Assembly: GCA_013360685.1 (NCBI GenBank)
Contig: JABWBD010000017.1
Location: forward strand, 1 to 39,717
Direction: 5' to 3'
DNA length: 39,717 bases
Origin: Pirellulales bacterium
GTDB lineage: Bacteria; Planctomycetota; Planctomycetia; Pirellulales; Thermoguttaceae
Part shown: positions 6,239-14,859 of the stretch, piece by piece
Position numbering within the stretch: the first letter of the stretch is position 1
Layout of the letters: each line of letters begins with the position of its first letter
The notes under the pieces: model-generated
The model's database searches: none
Told to the model about the DNA's origin: nothing
Seen by the model: the letters and a program-made list of their open reading frames with translations, nothing else
Translations under genes and position numbers: made by a program

Positions 6239-7759
6239 ATGAACCAACTCACTCGTCGACGATTTGTCAAACGCCTGGCCGGCGCCGCGGCAGCCGGGGC
6301 CGTCAGTCTCACCGCTAAGAGAACCGCGGCACGGGCGCCCGGCGCCAATGACGCGATCGGCGTTGCGGTCGTGGGACTCAACGGCCGCGGGCAGACGCAC
6401 CTGCGGATGATCGCCGCCACCAAGGGGCTTCGGCTCGCCGGTCTCTGCGACGTCGATTCGGCAGTTTTGGAGGCGAACGCGAGAAAGGCCCGCGAGCAAG
6501 GCAGCAACGTTGTTGCAGAGTCCGACGTCCGCAAGCTCTTGGACCGCAACGACGTCGACGCCGTCACCATTGCCACCCCCAATCACTGGCACTCGCTGAT
6601 CGGCATTTGGGCCTGCCAGGCCGGCAAGGACGTGTATATCGAGAAACCGGTCTCGCACCATCTCTGGGAAGGCCGCCAGTTGGTCAACGCCGCGAGCAAA
6701 CACGAGCGGATCGTCCAGACCGGCACGCAGGCACGCGCGAATCCCGACGTGCTCGACGCCTTGGCCTGGCTTCGCGCCGGCAACCTGGGCGCGATCCGCT
6801 ACGCGCATGGCATGTGCTACAAACCGCGGATGTCGATCGGCAAGTTCGGCCGCGGCGAGATCCCGCCAGACCTCGACTACGACCGCTGGACAGGCCCGGC
6901 GCCGCTCAAGCCGTTGGCCCGCAAGAACCTCCACTACGACTGGCACTGGTTCCACGACTATGGCAACGGCGACCTGGGGAACCAGGGCATCCACGAGATG
7001 GACCTCGCGCGCTGGTTCCTCGGCCACGCGGGGCTCTCAACTCGGGTGATGAGCGTCGGCGCGCGATTGGGTTACGACGACGACGGCGAGACACCCAATA
7101 CCCAACTAGCGTGGCACACCTACGACGGGCCACCGATCGTGTTCGAAGTCCGCGGGCTGCCGAAGTCGCGAGAGCATCAGGCCAACGCCTCCCTGTGGGG
7201 CCGAAGCATGGATGCCCCTGCGGGATTCCGCGGCGGCCGGACCATCGGCGTGATCGTTTTCTGCGAGGGCGGCAAGCTGGTCATCGACGACGGGGGCGAA
7301 GCCCTTGTGGCGATGGATCTTCAAGACAAGGTGATACGGCGATTTGAAAAGCGAGATCCCGATCGCGGGATCGGCTGGCCCAAGGGCGACCGTTTCATCT
7401 TCGAAAACTGGCTTTCGGCTATGCACTCGCGCCGTCGCCAAGACCTGGCGGCCGATGTCCTGGAAGGGCACACGTCCAGTGCCTTGTGCCACATGGGCAT
7501 GATCTCCTGCCGTCTCGGCCGCGCGACACCGCCCGGCGAGATCCTCGACCGGTTAGAATCCGAGCCTCTGGCGGCCGAGCAGTTCGCGGCGATGAAGGAA
7601 CACCTGGAGCGCAACGGAGTCGATCTCGCCCAGGACCGGCTTGCGCTCGGACCGTCCCTGGCCTTCGATCCCCATCGCGAACAGTTTGTCGACGACTCCG
7701 CCGCCAATGGCCTGCTCCGTCGCAAGGACCGCGAGCCCTACATCGTGCCGGAGGTGTAG
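6239..7759 (+). CDS. Tat-exported Gfo/Idh/MocA family oxidoreductase
   Basis: A 506-residue protein with a twin-arginine signal (TRRRFVKRLAGAAAAGAVSL, residues 5-24). The Rossmann nucleotide-binding motif VVGLNGRG is near 44-51, the family's EKP motif is at 135-137, and the second domain contains GDLGNQGIHEMDLARW, a conserved catalytic-region segment. These proteins oxidise or epimerise sugars, often with tightly bound NAD(H). Planctomycetes have many exported paralogues of unknown substrate. ATG 6239 is chosen because GGGAGGGCG precedes it and the Tat signal begins there; the frame is open further upstream only through mobile-element debris. It is separated from the isomerase gene by 148 nt containing a palindromic repeat, so it may be transcribed separately. 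A role in periplasmic processing of a sugar taken up for the downstream operon is inference. Confidence 0.9.
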   Translation: MNQLTRRRFVKRLAGAAAAGAVSLTAKRTAARAPGANDAIGVAVVGLNGRGQTHLRMIAATKGLRLAGLCDVDSAVLEANARKAREQGSNVVAESDVRKLLDRNDVDAVTIATPNHWHSLIGIWACQAGKDVYIEKPVSHHLWEGRQLVNAASKHERIVQTGTQARANPDVLDALAWLRAGNLGAIRYAHGMCYKPRMSIGKFGRGEIPPDLDYDRWTGPAPLKPLARKNLHYDWHWFHDYGNGDLGNQGIHEMDLARWFLGHAGLSTRVMSVGARLGYDDDGETPNTQLAWHTYDGPPIVFEVRGLPKSREHQANASLWGRSMDAPAGFRGGRTIGVIVFCEGGKLVIDDGGEALVAMDLQDKVIRRFEKRDPDRGIGWPKGDRFIFENWLSAMHSRRRQDLAADVLEGHTSSALCHMGMISCRLGRATPPGEILDRLESEPLAAEQFAAMKEHLERNGVDLAQDRLALGPSLAFDPHREQFVDDSAANGLLRRKDREPYIVPEV

Positions 7760-7782
7760 AACTTGCCTGCTGCCCAAATGGG

Positions 7783-7894
7783 AAATGGAACTTATTCCCT
7801 TCCAACGGCGGAACTCATTCTGTTCCCCGGCCGTGGCAACCGCCAACACAACTGAACACAAGAAGCAAAGCAACGGAATGAATTCCATTTTACC
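7783..7894. repeat. Palindromic ACGGAATGAATTCCGT-type repeats upstream of the isomerase gene
   Basis: AACGGAATGAATTCCATTTTACC at 7872-7894 differs by one base from the copy at 20921-20943. Two decayed palindromic relatives appear just upstream, around 7783-7800 (TGGAACTTATTCCC) and 7810-7830 (GGAACTCATTCTGTTCC). The best copy ends 13 nt before the ATG at 7908, so it could act as an operator, an mRNA hairpin or simply a mobile repeat. Confidence 0.6.
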
Positions 7895-7907
7895 ATGGAG
7901 CCCTGCC

Positions 7908-9284
7908 ATGAACGCAACCTCTGCTCGTCGGCCCGTGATCGGTTTGCTGCCGGTCAAGGATCCGCGGATCGACCCCGCGCTGGAAAAGCAACTGCTTGGC
8001 AGGGCGGACCTGGAGACGAAGGTCCGAGCGTTGGATGTCGAGGTCGTCTGGCCCGGCCGCGCGGTAGCCACGGAAGAGGAGGCGGTCGCCGAGGTCCAGC
8101 GGATGCGTGCCGCGGGAGCCTGCGGGATCGTCTACTTCACGTCATGGTTCCTGCGAGCCAACGTGATCGTCGGCGCTTGCCGACACAGCCACCTGCCGGC
8201 CCTGGTGTGGTCGATCCCGGACATGGACGACACGTCGCTGATCGGCTTCGGCGTCACGCACGGCTCGCTGGACGAAGTCGGTTTCCGCCACGAGATCGTC
8301 TGCGACGCCTGGAACGAAGCCTCGCGCAGGAAGATGTCGGCGTGGATCCAGGCATGCCACGTCAAGAGCGTTGTGGCCCGCTCTCGCTACGGGCACGTGG
8401 GCGGAAAGTGCCTGAGCATGATGACGGCCGACGCCGACGCCAACCAGTGGCGGCGCGAGTTCGGGATCGACGTCGATCACGCCGAACAGTGGACGCTGAT
8501 CCACGAAGCCGAGCGAGTGCCGGAAGCGGAAACCCGCCCGCTGGTGGAACGATGGAAATCGGAATTCCGTGCGGTCGACGTTTCCGACGACGTGCTCACC
8601 CGCTCGGCCCGGCTCTACCTGGCGGGCCGGGCGATGTTCGCCCGCAACCGCTGGGACTTCGCCGGCGTCAAATGCCAGTTCGAGTTGCTGGACAACTACC
8701 TCGCGCCGTGCCTGCCGATCGCACTATGGAACGACGACGGCTTCGTTGTGGCCTGCGAGACCGACATGAACGCTGCCCTGACGATGTACGTGCTCACGCT
8801 GTTCAGCGGTTCGCCGGTGATGTTCTCCGACATCCAGTATCTCAACCGCGAGGAGCGGTGGGCGCGATTTCTCAACTGCGGCACGGCGGCCACGCGCCTG
8901 GCCGGCGGCAAGGACAAAATCGCGCTTTGCAATTGCCCGGAAATCCAGGGAACCTACGACGAATCCACCGGCAAGCATCTCTGCAAGGGAGGCGCCTGCC
9001 CGCACTTCATCCTCCCGCCCGGCCCGGTCACGCTGGCGAGGTTTGGGCGGGTCCAGGGCCGCTACGTGCTGCACGCCTGCCCGGGCGAGTCGTTCGCCTA
9101 CCCCCACGATGAAAACGGTCTGGTGGGTCTGGGGGCCGTGTGGCCGTTTGCCTACGTGAAAATCCACCAGGACATGGAGCGGTTCGTGGCCAATTTGCGG
9201 GCCCATCATATGTGCATCATTCCGGGCGACTGGATGCCGCAATTGGAGGCATTGGCCCGGTTATGGGACGTGCCCGTGCTGTAA
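7908..9284 (+). CDS. L-fucose/L-arabinose isomerase-like protein
   Basis: A 458-residue protein of the FucI/AraA superfamily. N-terminal IGLLPVKDPRIDP and a Rossmann-like first half are followed by the characteristic C-terminal region: GVKCQFELLDNYLAPCLP, then ACETDMNAALTMYVL and GSPVMFSDI, with metal-binding Glu/Asp candidates in ETDMNAALT and FSDI, and CPHFILPPGPVTLARFGR. Known members interconvert aldoses and ketoses with Mn2+. It is shorter than E. coli FucI (about 590 residues). ATG 7908 follows the palindromic repeat; no strong Shine-Dalgarno is visible. The kinase gene starts 12 nt after the stop, giving the isomerase-then-FGGY-kinase order typical of sugar catabolic operons. The actual sugar cannot be named. 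Confidence 0.85.
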   Translation: MNATSARRPVIGLLPVKDPRIDPALEKQLLGRADLETKVRALDVEVVWPGRAVATEEEAVAEVQRMRAAGACGIVYFTSWFLRANVIVGACRHSHLPALVWSIPDMDDTSLIGFGVTHGSLDEVGFRHEIVCDAWNEASRRKMSAWIQACHVKSVVARSRYGHVGGKCLSMMTADADANQWRREFGIDVDHAEQWTLIHEAERVPEAETRPLVERWKSEFRAVDVSDDVLTRSARLYLAGRAMFARNRWDFAGVKCQFELLDNYLAPCLPIALWNDDGFVVACETDMNAALTMYVLTLFSGSPVMFSDIQYLNREERWARFLNCGTAATRLAGGKDKIALCNCPEIQGTYDESTGKHLCKGGACPHFILPPGPVTLARFGRVQGRYVLHACPGESFAYPHDENGLVGLGAVWPFAYVKIHQDMERFVANLRAHHMCIIPGDWMPQLEALARLWDVPVL

Positions 9285-9296
9285 GGCGTGTGCATC

Positions 9297-10772
9297 ATGA
9301 CCTACCTCGGCATCGATGTCGGTACGAGCCGCACCAAGGCGGTGGCTTTCGACAGGGACTTCCGCCCTCTCGCCGAGGCCAGCGCCGCCTACGAGCGGCT
9401 TTCCCCGCAACCCGGCTGGTGCGAAATCGACCCCCGGCGCCTGGCCGAGGCGGTTCGGCAGGCTATCTGCCAGTGCGCCCGGCAGTGCCGGCACGACCCG
9501 GTCCAGTGGATTTCGTTCTCCGCGTTCGGCGGCGGCATCACCGCGATCGACCGCCGCTTGCGGCCCGTCCTGAACATCCTCAGCACGACGGACAACCGCG
9601 CCCAACCGTTTGCCGACCAGTGGCGACGCCGCTTTGGCCGGGAGCGGACGTACGCGATCAGCGGCACAACGACGCACCCGAGCCTCATGCTGCCCAAGAT
9701 CCTCTGGATCCGCCGCGAACTTGACGAAGCGAATCGGATCGACAAGTTCATCACCGCCGCCGAATGGATCCAGATTGCGCTCGGGCTGCCGCCGAAGATG
9801 GACCTCGCCACCGCCTCCACGACGATGATGCTCGACATCGCCGGACGGCGATGGTCCGAAGAAATCCTCGCCGCGGCGGAACTGCCCGTCGAGCGGCTCC
9901 CGGGACTCGTCGCTCCCGGCGAGCCGATCGACACGCTGCCCCCCGACACGTGCGATGAGCTTGAACTCGCGCGAGGCTGCGCGCTCGTCGCGGGCGGCCA
10001 CGACCAGCAAGTCTGCGCCCTGGGGGCCGGATTGCTCGATCCGGGCTCTGCCACTGATTCGCTCGGCACGGTCGAATGCATCACCACGCTTTTTACCGCG
10101 CCGGTGTTCCACCAGGACATGCTGGAGAACAACTTCAGCAACCTCCTCCACGTTTACGGCCGGAGCATTGCCACGCTGGCGTACAACTTCTCCTCGGGCG
10201 ATCTGTTCGAGTGGCTGCGGAAGACGCTCCAGCCCCGCGAAACGGATTTCGACGCCATGTTCCGCTGCATGCCGGCAGAGCCGTCGAAGATCCTCGTCCT
10301 CCCGCATTTCGCGGGTAGCGGCACACCGCATCTCGACGCTCGCTCGAAGGGGATCATCGCCGGACTGACCCTTCAGAACACCCCTTCGGAGATCGTCCGC
10401 GGAGCGGTCGACTCGAACAACTACGAGATGAAGCTGAATCTCGAGGTCTGGAAGCGGCATGGCATCGCTTTCAATCGCCTTCGCGCTTATGGCAAAGGCT
10501 CCCTGAGCGATGCACTGCTCCAGATCAAGGCCGACATCCTCCAATTGGAGGTCCAGCGGCTCAACATCCTCGAGACCGGCTGCCTGGGCGCGGCCCTGCT
10601 GGCGGCGCACGGCGAGAACGGCAATCTGCCGATCCGAGAAATCCTCGATCGCGCCGTCCGGGTGGAAAGAAGCTTCGTGCCGCAAGACCGCTTTGCCGAG
10701 GAGCACGACCGGATGTACCGCCTCTACCAGCAGCTCTACCCCGCCACGCGAGACCTCCTCCACGAACTATGA
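9297..10772 (+). CDS. FGGY-family carbohydrate kinase
   Basis: A 491-residue two-domain ASKHA sugar kinase. The N-terminal phosphate-1 motif YLGIDVGTSRTKAVAFD, SFSAFGGG, and the C-terminal AGGHDQQVCALGAG segment, whose Asp236 matches the FGGY catalytic base, are all present. An ATP-binding GTVECIT loop and LPHFAGSGTPHLD also fit xylulokinase/fuculokinase-type enzymes. It would phosphorylate the keto-sugar formed by the upstream isomerase. GTG 9288 is an alternative start adding three residues; ATG 9297 begins directly at the first beta strand. The 3' end overlaps the next gene by the 4-nt ATGA, so translation is coupled. No class II aldolase, the usual partner in fucose or rhamnose pathways, is present in this region. 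Confidence 0.9.
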   Translation: MTYLGIDVGTSRTKAVAFDRDFRPLAEASAAYERLSPQPGWCEIDPRRLAEAVRQAICQCARQCRHDPVQWISFSAFGGGITAIDRRLRPVLNILSTTDNRAQPFADQWRRRFGRERTYAISGTTTHPSLMLPKILWIRRELDEANRIDKFITAAEWIQIALGLPPKMDLATASTTMMLDIAGRRWSEEILAAAELPVERLPGLVAPGEPIDTLPPDTCDELELARGCALVAGGHDQQVCALGAGLLDPGSATDSLGTVECITTLFTAPVFHQDMLENNFSNLLHVYGRSIATLAYNFSSGDLFEWLRKTLQPRETDFDAMFRCMPAEPSKILVLPHFAGSGTPHLDARSKGIIAGLTLQNTPSEIVRGAVDSNNYEMKLNLEVWKRHGIAFNRLRAYGKGSLSDALLQIKADILQLEVQRLNILETGCLGAALLAAHGENGNLPIREILDRAVRVERSFVPQDRFAEEHDRMYRLYQQLYPATRDLLHEL

Positions 10773-11575
10773 CTGCCGACTTGGAAACCGCGATCGTCGA
10801 TTACCGGCGCCGGAGAGACGGGCTGGCACTGTTCGACGCCAACTGCTGGCTCGGCGACCCACTCACGCCGGCCTTCGCGCCGACCCTCGGCACCGGCGAA
10901 TTGAGCGCCCGGTTGTCCCGCTACGGAATCAAGCGAGCACTGCTCTCGCACACGACGTGCGTCCGCTACGATCCGGCCGCCGGCAACCACATTCTTCTCG
11001 AAGCTTTGGGCGATCTGCCCGGCTTTTTCGGCGCGGTCGCGCTCGTGCCGCAATCCGCCGGCGGCTCGCCGTGGACCGATGAGCTGAGGTCGCTCATCGC
11101 CGCGCGCGTTCGGGCCGTGCGGCTCTTCCCGGCTTTGCACCGCTTTCTGCTTTCCGACGAGCCGTCGCAGGCGCTGCTCGCGTCGATGCAAGACCTTCGA
11201 CTGCCGCTGATCCTCTGGCATACGCAGACCCGCTGGCGCGATATCGGGCAAATCTGCTCCCGATTCCCCCGCCTGCCGGTGATCGTCGAAGGCGCCGGCA
11301 AGAAGCTTTTCTACGACAACCGCATCTACTACCCAATGCTCCAGCGGCTGCCGAACCTCTTGCTCGAACTCCACAACGTGACCAACTACCTGGGCCTGGA
11401 TGACATGGTCCGCCGGTTCGGCTCGGCGCATTTCCTCTTCGGCTCCTATTTCCCGCACGAGGAGCCCGGCAGTGTGACCATGCTCCTCACCCACGGCGAT
11501 CTGCCCGACGACGACCGGCTCAACATCGCCGGCCGCAATCTCCAGCGCCTCATCGACGAGGTGGACCCGCGATGA
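10769..11575 (+). CDS. Amidohydrolase_2-like TIM-barrel protein lacking metal ligands
   Basis: A 268-residue protein of the amidohydrolase-related superfamily, clearly related to the next gene's product. Comparison of the two shows that the metal site is gone. The HxH of strand 1 is N25-C26-W27 (FDANCWLG), the GHAGG histidine is replaced by Glu173 (VEGAG), and the FGSD aspartate is Tyr226 (FGSYFP). Only His150 (LILWHT) remains. It is therefore probably not a metal-dependent hydrolase; it could be a partner subunit or could have acquired another activity. It overlaps the kinase gene (ATGA 10769-10772) and the next gene (ATGA 11572-11575), which suggests fixed stoichiometry with its neighbours. 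No signal peptide. Confidence 0.8.
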   Translation: MTADLETAIVDYRRRRDGLALFDANCWLGDPLTPAFAPTLGTGELSARLSRYGIKRALLSHTTCVRYDPAAGNHILLEALGDLPGFFGAVALVPQSAGGSPWTDELRSLIAARVRAVRLFPALHRFLLSDEPSQALLASMQDLRLPLILWHTQTRWRDIGQICSRFPRLPVIVEGAGKKLFYDNRIYYPMLQRLPNLLLELHNVTNYLGLDDMVRRFGSAHFLFGSYFPHEEPGSVTMLLTHGDLPDDDRLNIAGRNLQRLIDEVDPR

Positions 11576-12330
11576 TCATCGACGTCCACTGCCACCTGGG
11601 AACCTCGCCCGGATTTCACTTCCCGGACCCATCGACTGCAACGATCCTGCGGACCATGGATCGGCTCGGGATCGAGCGCGCAATCTTCTGCCACCTGGCC
11701 ATGCTCCACGGCGAACTGGCCCTGGGGCTCCGCGAGAGCATTGCCGCTTGCCGGATGGCGCCCGGCCGGTTCGCCTTCTACACGGTCTTCGAGCCCGGCC
11801 GCGACGGCGCGATCGAGTTTGTCAAAGAATCTCTCGAGCAACCCGGGTGCGTCGGCATCAAATTGCATCCCTCCTTCCACCGCTGCGCTGCCGACGACGA
11901 CGCTTACGAGCCGATCTGGCGCCTGGCGGCCGAGCGGAACCTGCCGATGCTTACCCACAGTTGGGACATCTCGGACGACAATCCGAGTCAGAAGTTCTCC
12001 TTCCCTACGAGATTCGAGCGGTACATTTCCGTTTATCCCGAGGTCAAGCTCATCCTGGGCCATGCCGGCGGCCGTTACGGCGGCCATGTCGCCGCCGCCG
12101 ACCTCGCACGCCGCTATCCCAATGTCTTTCTCGATATTGCCGGCGACTGCTACGTCCGCGGTCTGCTCGAATACCTGGCAGAAAACGCCGGCGAAGACAA
12201 GGTCCTTTTCGGCTCCGATCTGACCTGGATCGACCCTCGCACCCAGCTCGGCATGGTGTTGGACGCGGAGATCCCGGTGGGCGTCAAAGAAAAAATCCTC
12301 CGGTTGAATGCTTTGCGGATCTTTCCATGA
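11572..12330 (+). CDS. Metal-dependent amidohydrolase (amidohydrolase_2 family)
   Basis: A 252-residue TIM-barrel hydrolase with an intact metal site: H6xH8 (IIDVHCHLG), a GIKLHPSFH strand, His129 (LTHSWD), His164 (LGHAGG) and Asp216 (LFGSDLTW). Family members hydrolyse lactones, amides or C-C bonds, or decarboxylate aromatic acids such as ACMSD substrates. It is translationally coupled on both sides through 4-nt ATGA overlaps and is paired with a related protein that lacks the ligands. In a sugar operon a sugar-lactone or cyclic-ester substrate is plausible, but the substrate cannot be read from the sequence. Confidence 0.85.
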   Translation: MIIDVHCHLGTSPGFHFPDPSTATILRTMDRLGIERAIFCHLAMLHGELALGLRESIAACRMAPGRFAFYTVFEPGRDGAIEFVKESLEQPGCVGIKLHPSFHRCAADDDAYEPIWRLAAERNLPMLTHSWDISDDNPSQKFSFPTRFERYISVYPEVKLILGHAGGRYGGHVAAADLARRYPNVFLDIAGDCYVRGLLEYLAENAGEDKVLFGSDLTWIDPRTQLGMVLDAEIPVGVKEKILRLNALRIFP

Positions 12331-13685
12331 ATAAGGAAAACAGCATGAGCCAAGGCGACGGTGTCGATTCCCTCTACGCAATGACTACCGAGGAAATCGA
12401 GGAGTGCCGAAAGCACCTGATGATCGGCGGCGGGACACGCGGCGGACCGGTCCTCCATCACGGCAAAGGAGTCCGCGTCTGGGATATCGACGGCAAATCG
12501 TACATCGACTGCACCTCCCAGAGCTGGGCGCTTTACCTGGGCTACGCCAACGACGAGATCTGGCAGGCCGTCCAGCAGCACGCCCGGCGCCTGACCCACG
12601 TCCACCAGGGCTTCGACACTCTGCCACGTTTTGCCCTGGCGCGGAAGATCGCCTCGATCGCCCCGCCCGGGATGAGCCGCGTCTCCTTCGTGCCCACCAG
12701 TGCCCTGGCTCTCGAAGGCGCAATGAAGCTGGCCCTGAAGAACCGCCCCCAGTCGGCCAACTTCCTCTGTCTCTGGGACAGCTATCACGGAACCACGCTG
12801 GGCACCATGGGGGCAAGCTGGATCACCACCCGGTCCAACGGCCAATACGTCGGCGGCAGCCGCTTCCTGCCGCTGACCAGGCAGTGCGTGCGGGCGCCCA
12901 ATCCCTACTGCTACCGCTGCTACTTCGGCCAGAAGCCCGAAACCTGCGATCTCATGTGCGCCAAGATGCTGGACCTCACGATCCTGAAGGGCGTGAACGG
13001 CCCGCCGGCCGGCCTCTTGATGGAGCCGCTCCAGGCCAGCGGCGGTCAGATCATCTTCCCTCGCCGCTACGTGGAGGCTGTCCGCGAGATCTGCGACCGC
13101 TACGGCATCCCGCTCGTTTTCGACGAAATCCAGACCTTTGTCCGCATCGGCAAGTGGACCGCCGCCGAGTACTACGGCGTGACTCCCGATTTTCTCGTCC
13201 TCGGCAAAGCCGTCGGCGGCGGACTGCCGCTTGGTGTGACGATCGTCCGCGACGGGCTGCTCGGCTACGATCCCGACACGGAAGAGCTTCACACTTTCGC
13301 CAACAACTCGCTCTCCCAGGTCGCTTCGCTCAAGCTCCTGGAGATCATCGAGCGCGACCGTGTGCTCGACAGCGTCAACCGCATCGGCGAGTATTTCAAA
13401 GAGGGCCTCCTGCGCCTGCAAGCGGAGTTCCCCGAGATGGGCGATATCCGGCAGGTCGGACTTCACATCGGCGTGGAATTCGTCAAGGATCCCGAGAGCA
13501 AGCTGCCGCTGGAGGCCGAAACCAAGAAGATTCGCGACGAAGCGATGCGGCGCGGCGTGATCTTCGGCCTGGCCGGCGTCCGGCGCAACTTGCTCAAGAT
13601 CAAGCCGCCGCTCATTATCGGTCGAGAGGAGTGCGACGAGGTTCTGCGGATCCTCGGCGATTCCATGCAGGCCGTTTTCCGATAG
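12327..13685 (+). CDS. Class III PLP-dependent aminotransferase
   Basis: A 452-residue fold-type I aminotransferase of the GABA/ornithine/omega-amino acid group. PLP-binding Lys294 lies in VLGKAVGGGLPLG, VFDEIQTFVRIGK contains the cofactor-contacting aspartate, and HTFANNSLSQVASL follows. A cysteine-rich segment at residues 187-211 (C187, C195, C198, C207, C211; PNPYCYRCYFG) resembles that of class III subgroups where two Cys can bridge subunits or bind an Fe-S cluster. ATG 12327 overlaps the upstream stop by ATGA; an internal ATG seven codons later is an alternative. Presence in a sugar isomerase/kinase operon suggests that an amino-sugar, amino-inositol or omega-amino acid is handled. Direction and substrate are unknown. 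Confidence 0.9.
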   Translation: MNKENSMSQGDGVDSLYAMTTEEIEECRKHLMIGGGTRGGPVLHHGKGVRVWDIDGKSYIDCTSQSWALYLGYANDEIWQAVQQHARRLTHVHQGFDTLPRFALARKIASIAPPGMSRVSFVPTSALALEGAMKLALKNRPQSANFLCLWDSYHGTTLGTMGASWITTRSNGQYVGGSRFLPLTRQCVRAPNPYCYRCYFGQKPETCDLMCAKMLDLTILKGVNGPPAGLLMEPLQASGGQIIFPRRYVEAVREICDRYGIPLVFDEIQTFVRIGKWTAAEYYGVTPDFLVLGKAVGGGLPLGVTIVRDGLLGYDPDTEELHTFANNSLSQVASLKLLEIIERDRVLDSVNRIGEYFKEGLLRLQAEFPEMGDIRQVGLHIGVEFVKDPESKLPLEAETKKIRDEAMRRGVIFGLAGVRRNLLKIKPPLIIGREECDEVLRILGDSMQAVFR

Positions 13686-13818
13686 ACTCTGAGTTTGGCC
13701 TTGACCCAACGCGCCCCTTTTCTCATTTCTTGACAGCCGTCTTCTTGACTTCTCTCTACTGATGTCAAAGAAGACCGTCCTACCATCAACAGCGAGGCCC
13801 GAACGGAGAGGACATTCG

Positions 13819-14700
13819 ATGAAAAAAGCCATTGTCATTCGCGCCTTCTCGCAGAACACCGATTTCATGGGTTCTGCCGGCTTTCTTCAGAACGAGGACG
13901 ACTTCGCCCGCTGCTTCGACTCGGCCGCTCGCCACGGCTTCGACGGCGTGCAGCCTTTCGTCGAGCCGCAGGGCTACCTATCGCTGGAAAGCGACGGCGC
14001 CCGCGCGGCCGCCGTCGCGCGCCGTGCCCGCTCCTGCGGCGTCGAGCTGACCAGCCTCGAAATCCAGCCCTTCTCCTTCTCTTTGACCGCGGACGATGTC
14101 GAAGTCCGCCGCCACGGCGAGCAGGTCGTCGGTCAAGCACTTCGGCTGGCCGCAGTCATGGAACTGCCCGGTGTGCTGGTGATTCCCGGCTACGTCGGCC
14201 TGCCCTGGGATCCGGCCGCGAAACCGGTGCGCTATGACCTGGCTTACGAACGTCTCCGCGATGCCCTCAAGTCGCTGTCCCGCGATGCGGAGAGGTTGGG
14301 CGTGGCCATCCTTTTGGAAAACGTCTGGAACATGTTCCTGCTCAGCCCGCTGGAAATGCGTCAACTGATCGACGAGGTCGGCAGCCCGGCGGTCGGCATG
14401 CTGCTCGATACCGGCAATGTGATCCAGACCGGTTTCCCGGAGCAGTGGATCCGGATCCTCGGCCCACGGATCCGCGAGGTCCATCTCAAGGATTTCCGCC
14501 GCGCGGTGGGCACGATCCACGGTTTCGTTCCTCTCCTGGACGGCGACGTAAACTGGCCGGAGGTCCTCGCCGCCTTGGGAGAAATCGACTACGGCGGTTT
14601 TCTTACCGCCGAGATCTTCCCCTACCGCCATTTCGGCGACACGGCCCTGGCACACACCTCGGCAGCGATGGATCGAATGCTGGCAAGGAAAGCGTCGTGA
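13819..14700 (+). CDS. Sugar phosphate isomerase/epimerase (xylose isomerase-like TIM barrel)
   Basis: A 293-residue AP_endonuc_2/xylose isomerase-like protein. Metal-binding residues are all present: Glu167 (LLENVW), Asp197 (MLLDTGN), His222 (EVHLKDF) and Glu265 (TAEIFPY). Relatives epimerise or isomerise ketoses, or act as inosose dehydratases. ATG 13819 follows GGAGAGGA by 6 nt. The frame is open up to 13762, but that extension reads as spacer. It lies 133 nt after the aminotransferase in the same direction and may be the last gene of the operon or have its own promoter. There is no Tat signal, so the enzyme should be cytoplasmic. Confidence 0.88.
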   Translation: MKKAIVIRAFSQNTDFMGSAGFLQNEDDFARCFDSAARHGFDGVQPFVEPQGYLSLESDGARAAAVARRARSCGVELTSLEIQPFSFSLTADDVEVRRHGEQVVGQALRLAAVMELPGVLVIPGYVGLPWDPAAKPVRYDLAYERLRDALKSLSRDAERLGVAILLENVWNMFLLSPLEMRQLIDEVGSPAVGMLLDTGNVIQTGFPEQWIRILGPRIREVHLKDFRRAVGTIHGFVPLLDGDVNWPEVLAALGEIDYGGFLTAEIFPYRHFGDTALAHTSAAMDRMLARKAS

Positions 14701-14859
14701 CCACGGCTGCCGGAATTGGGCTGTTCGGCTCCGATGCCATCGGGCGGTGCGGGTGAAGGAATGAGCGTTGCTCCACTCCACCATTCGGTTTCGCAGACTC
14801 TCTTTCAATGAGCCACCCATTCGGTGGAGACGGCCAGTCCAAACATACTGGGAAGTTGC

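Noticed and set aside
7908..9284. Naming the isomerase fucI or araA
   Set aside because: Only the superfamily is visible. The length is shorter than FucI, and the operon lacks the aldolase expected for fucose or arabinose pathways, so no symbol is given.
10769..11575. Active metal-dependent amidohydrolase
   Set aside because: Three of the four ligand positions are replaced (N25/W27, E173, Y226), so the usual hydrolase call is not supported.
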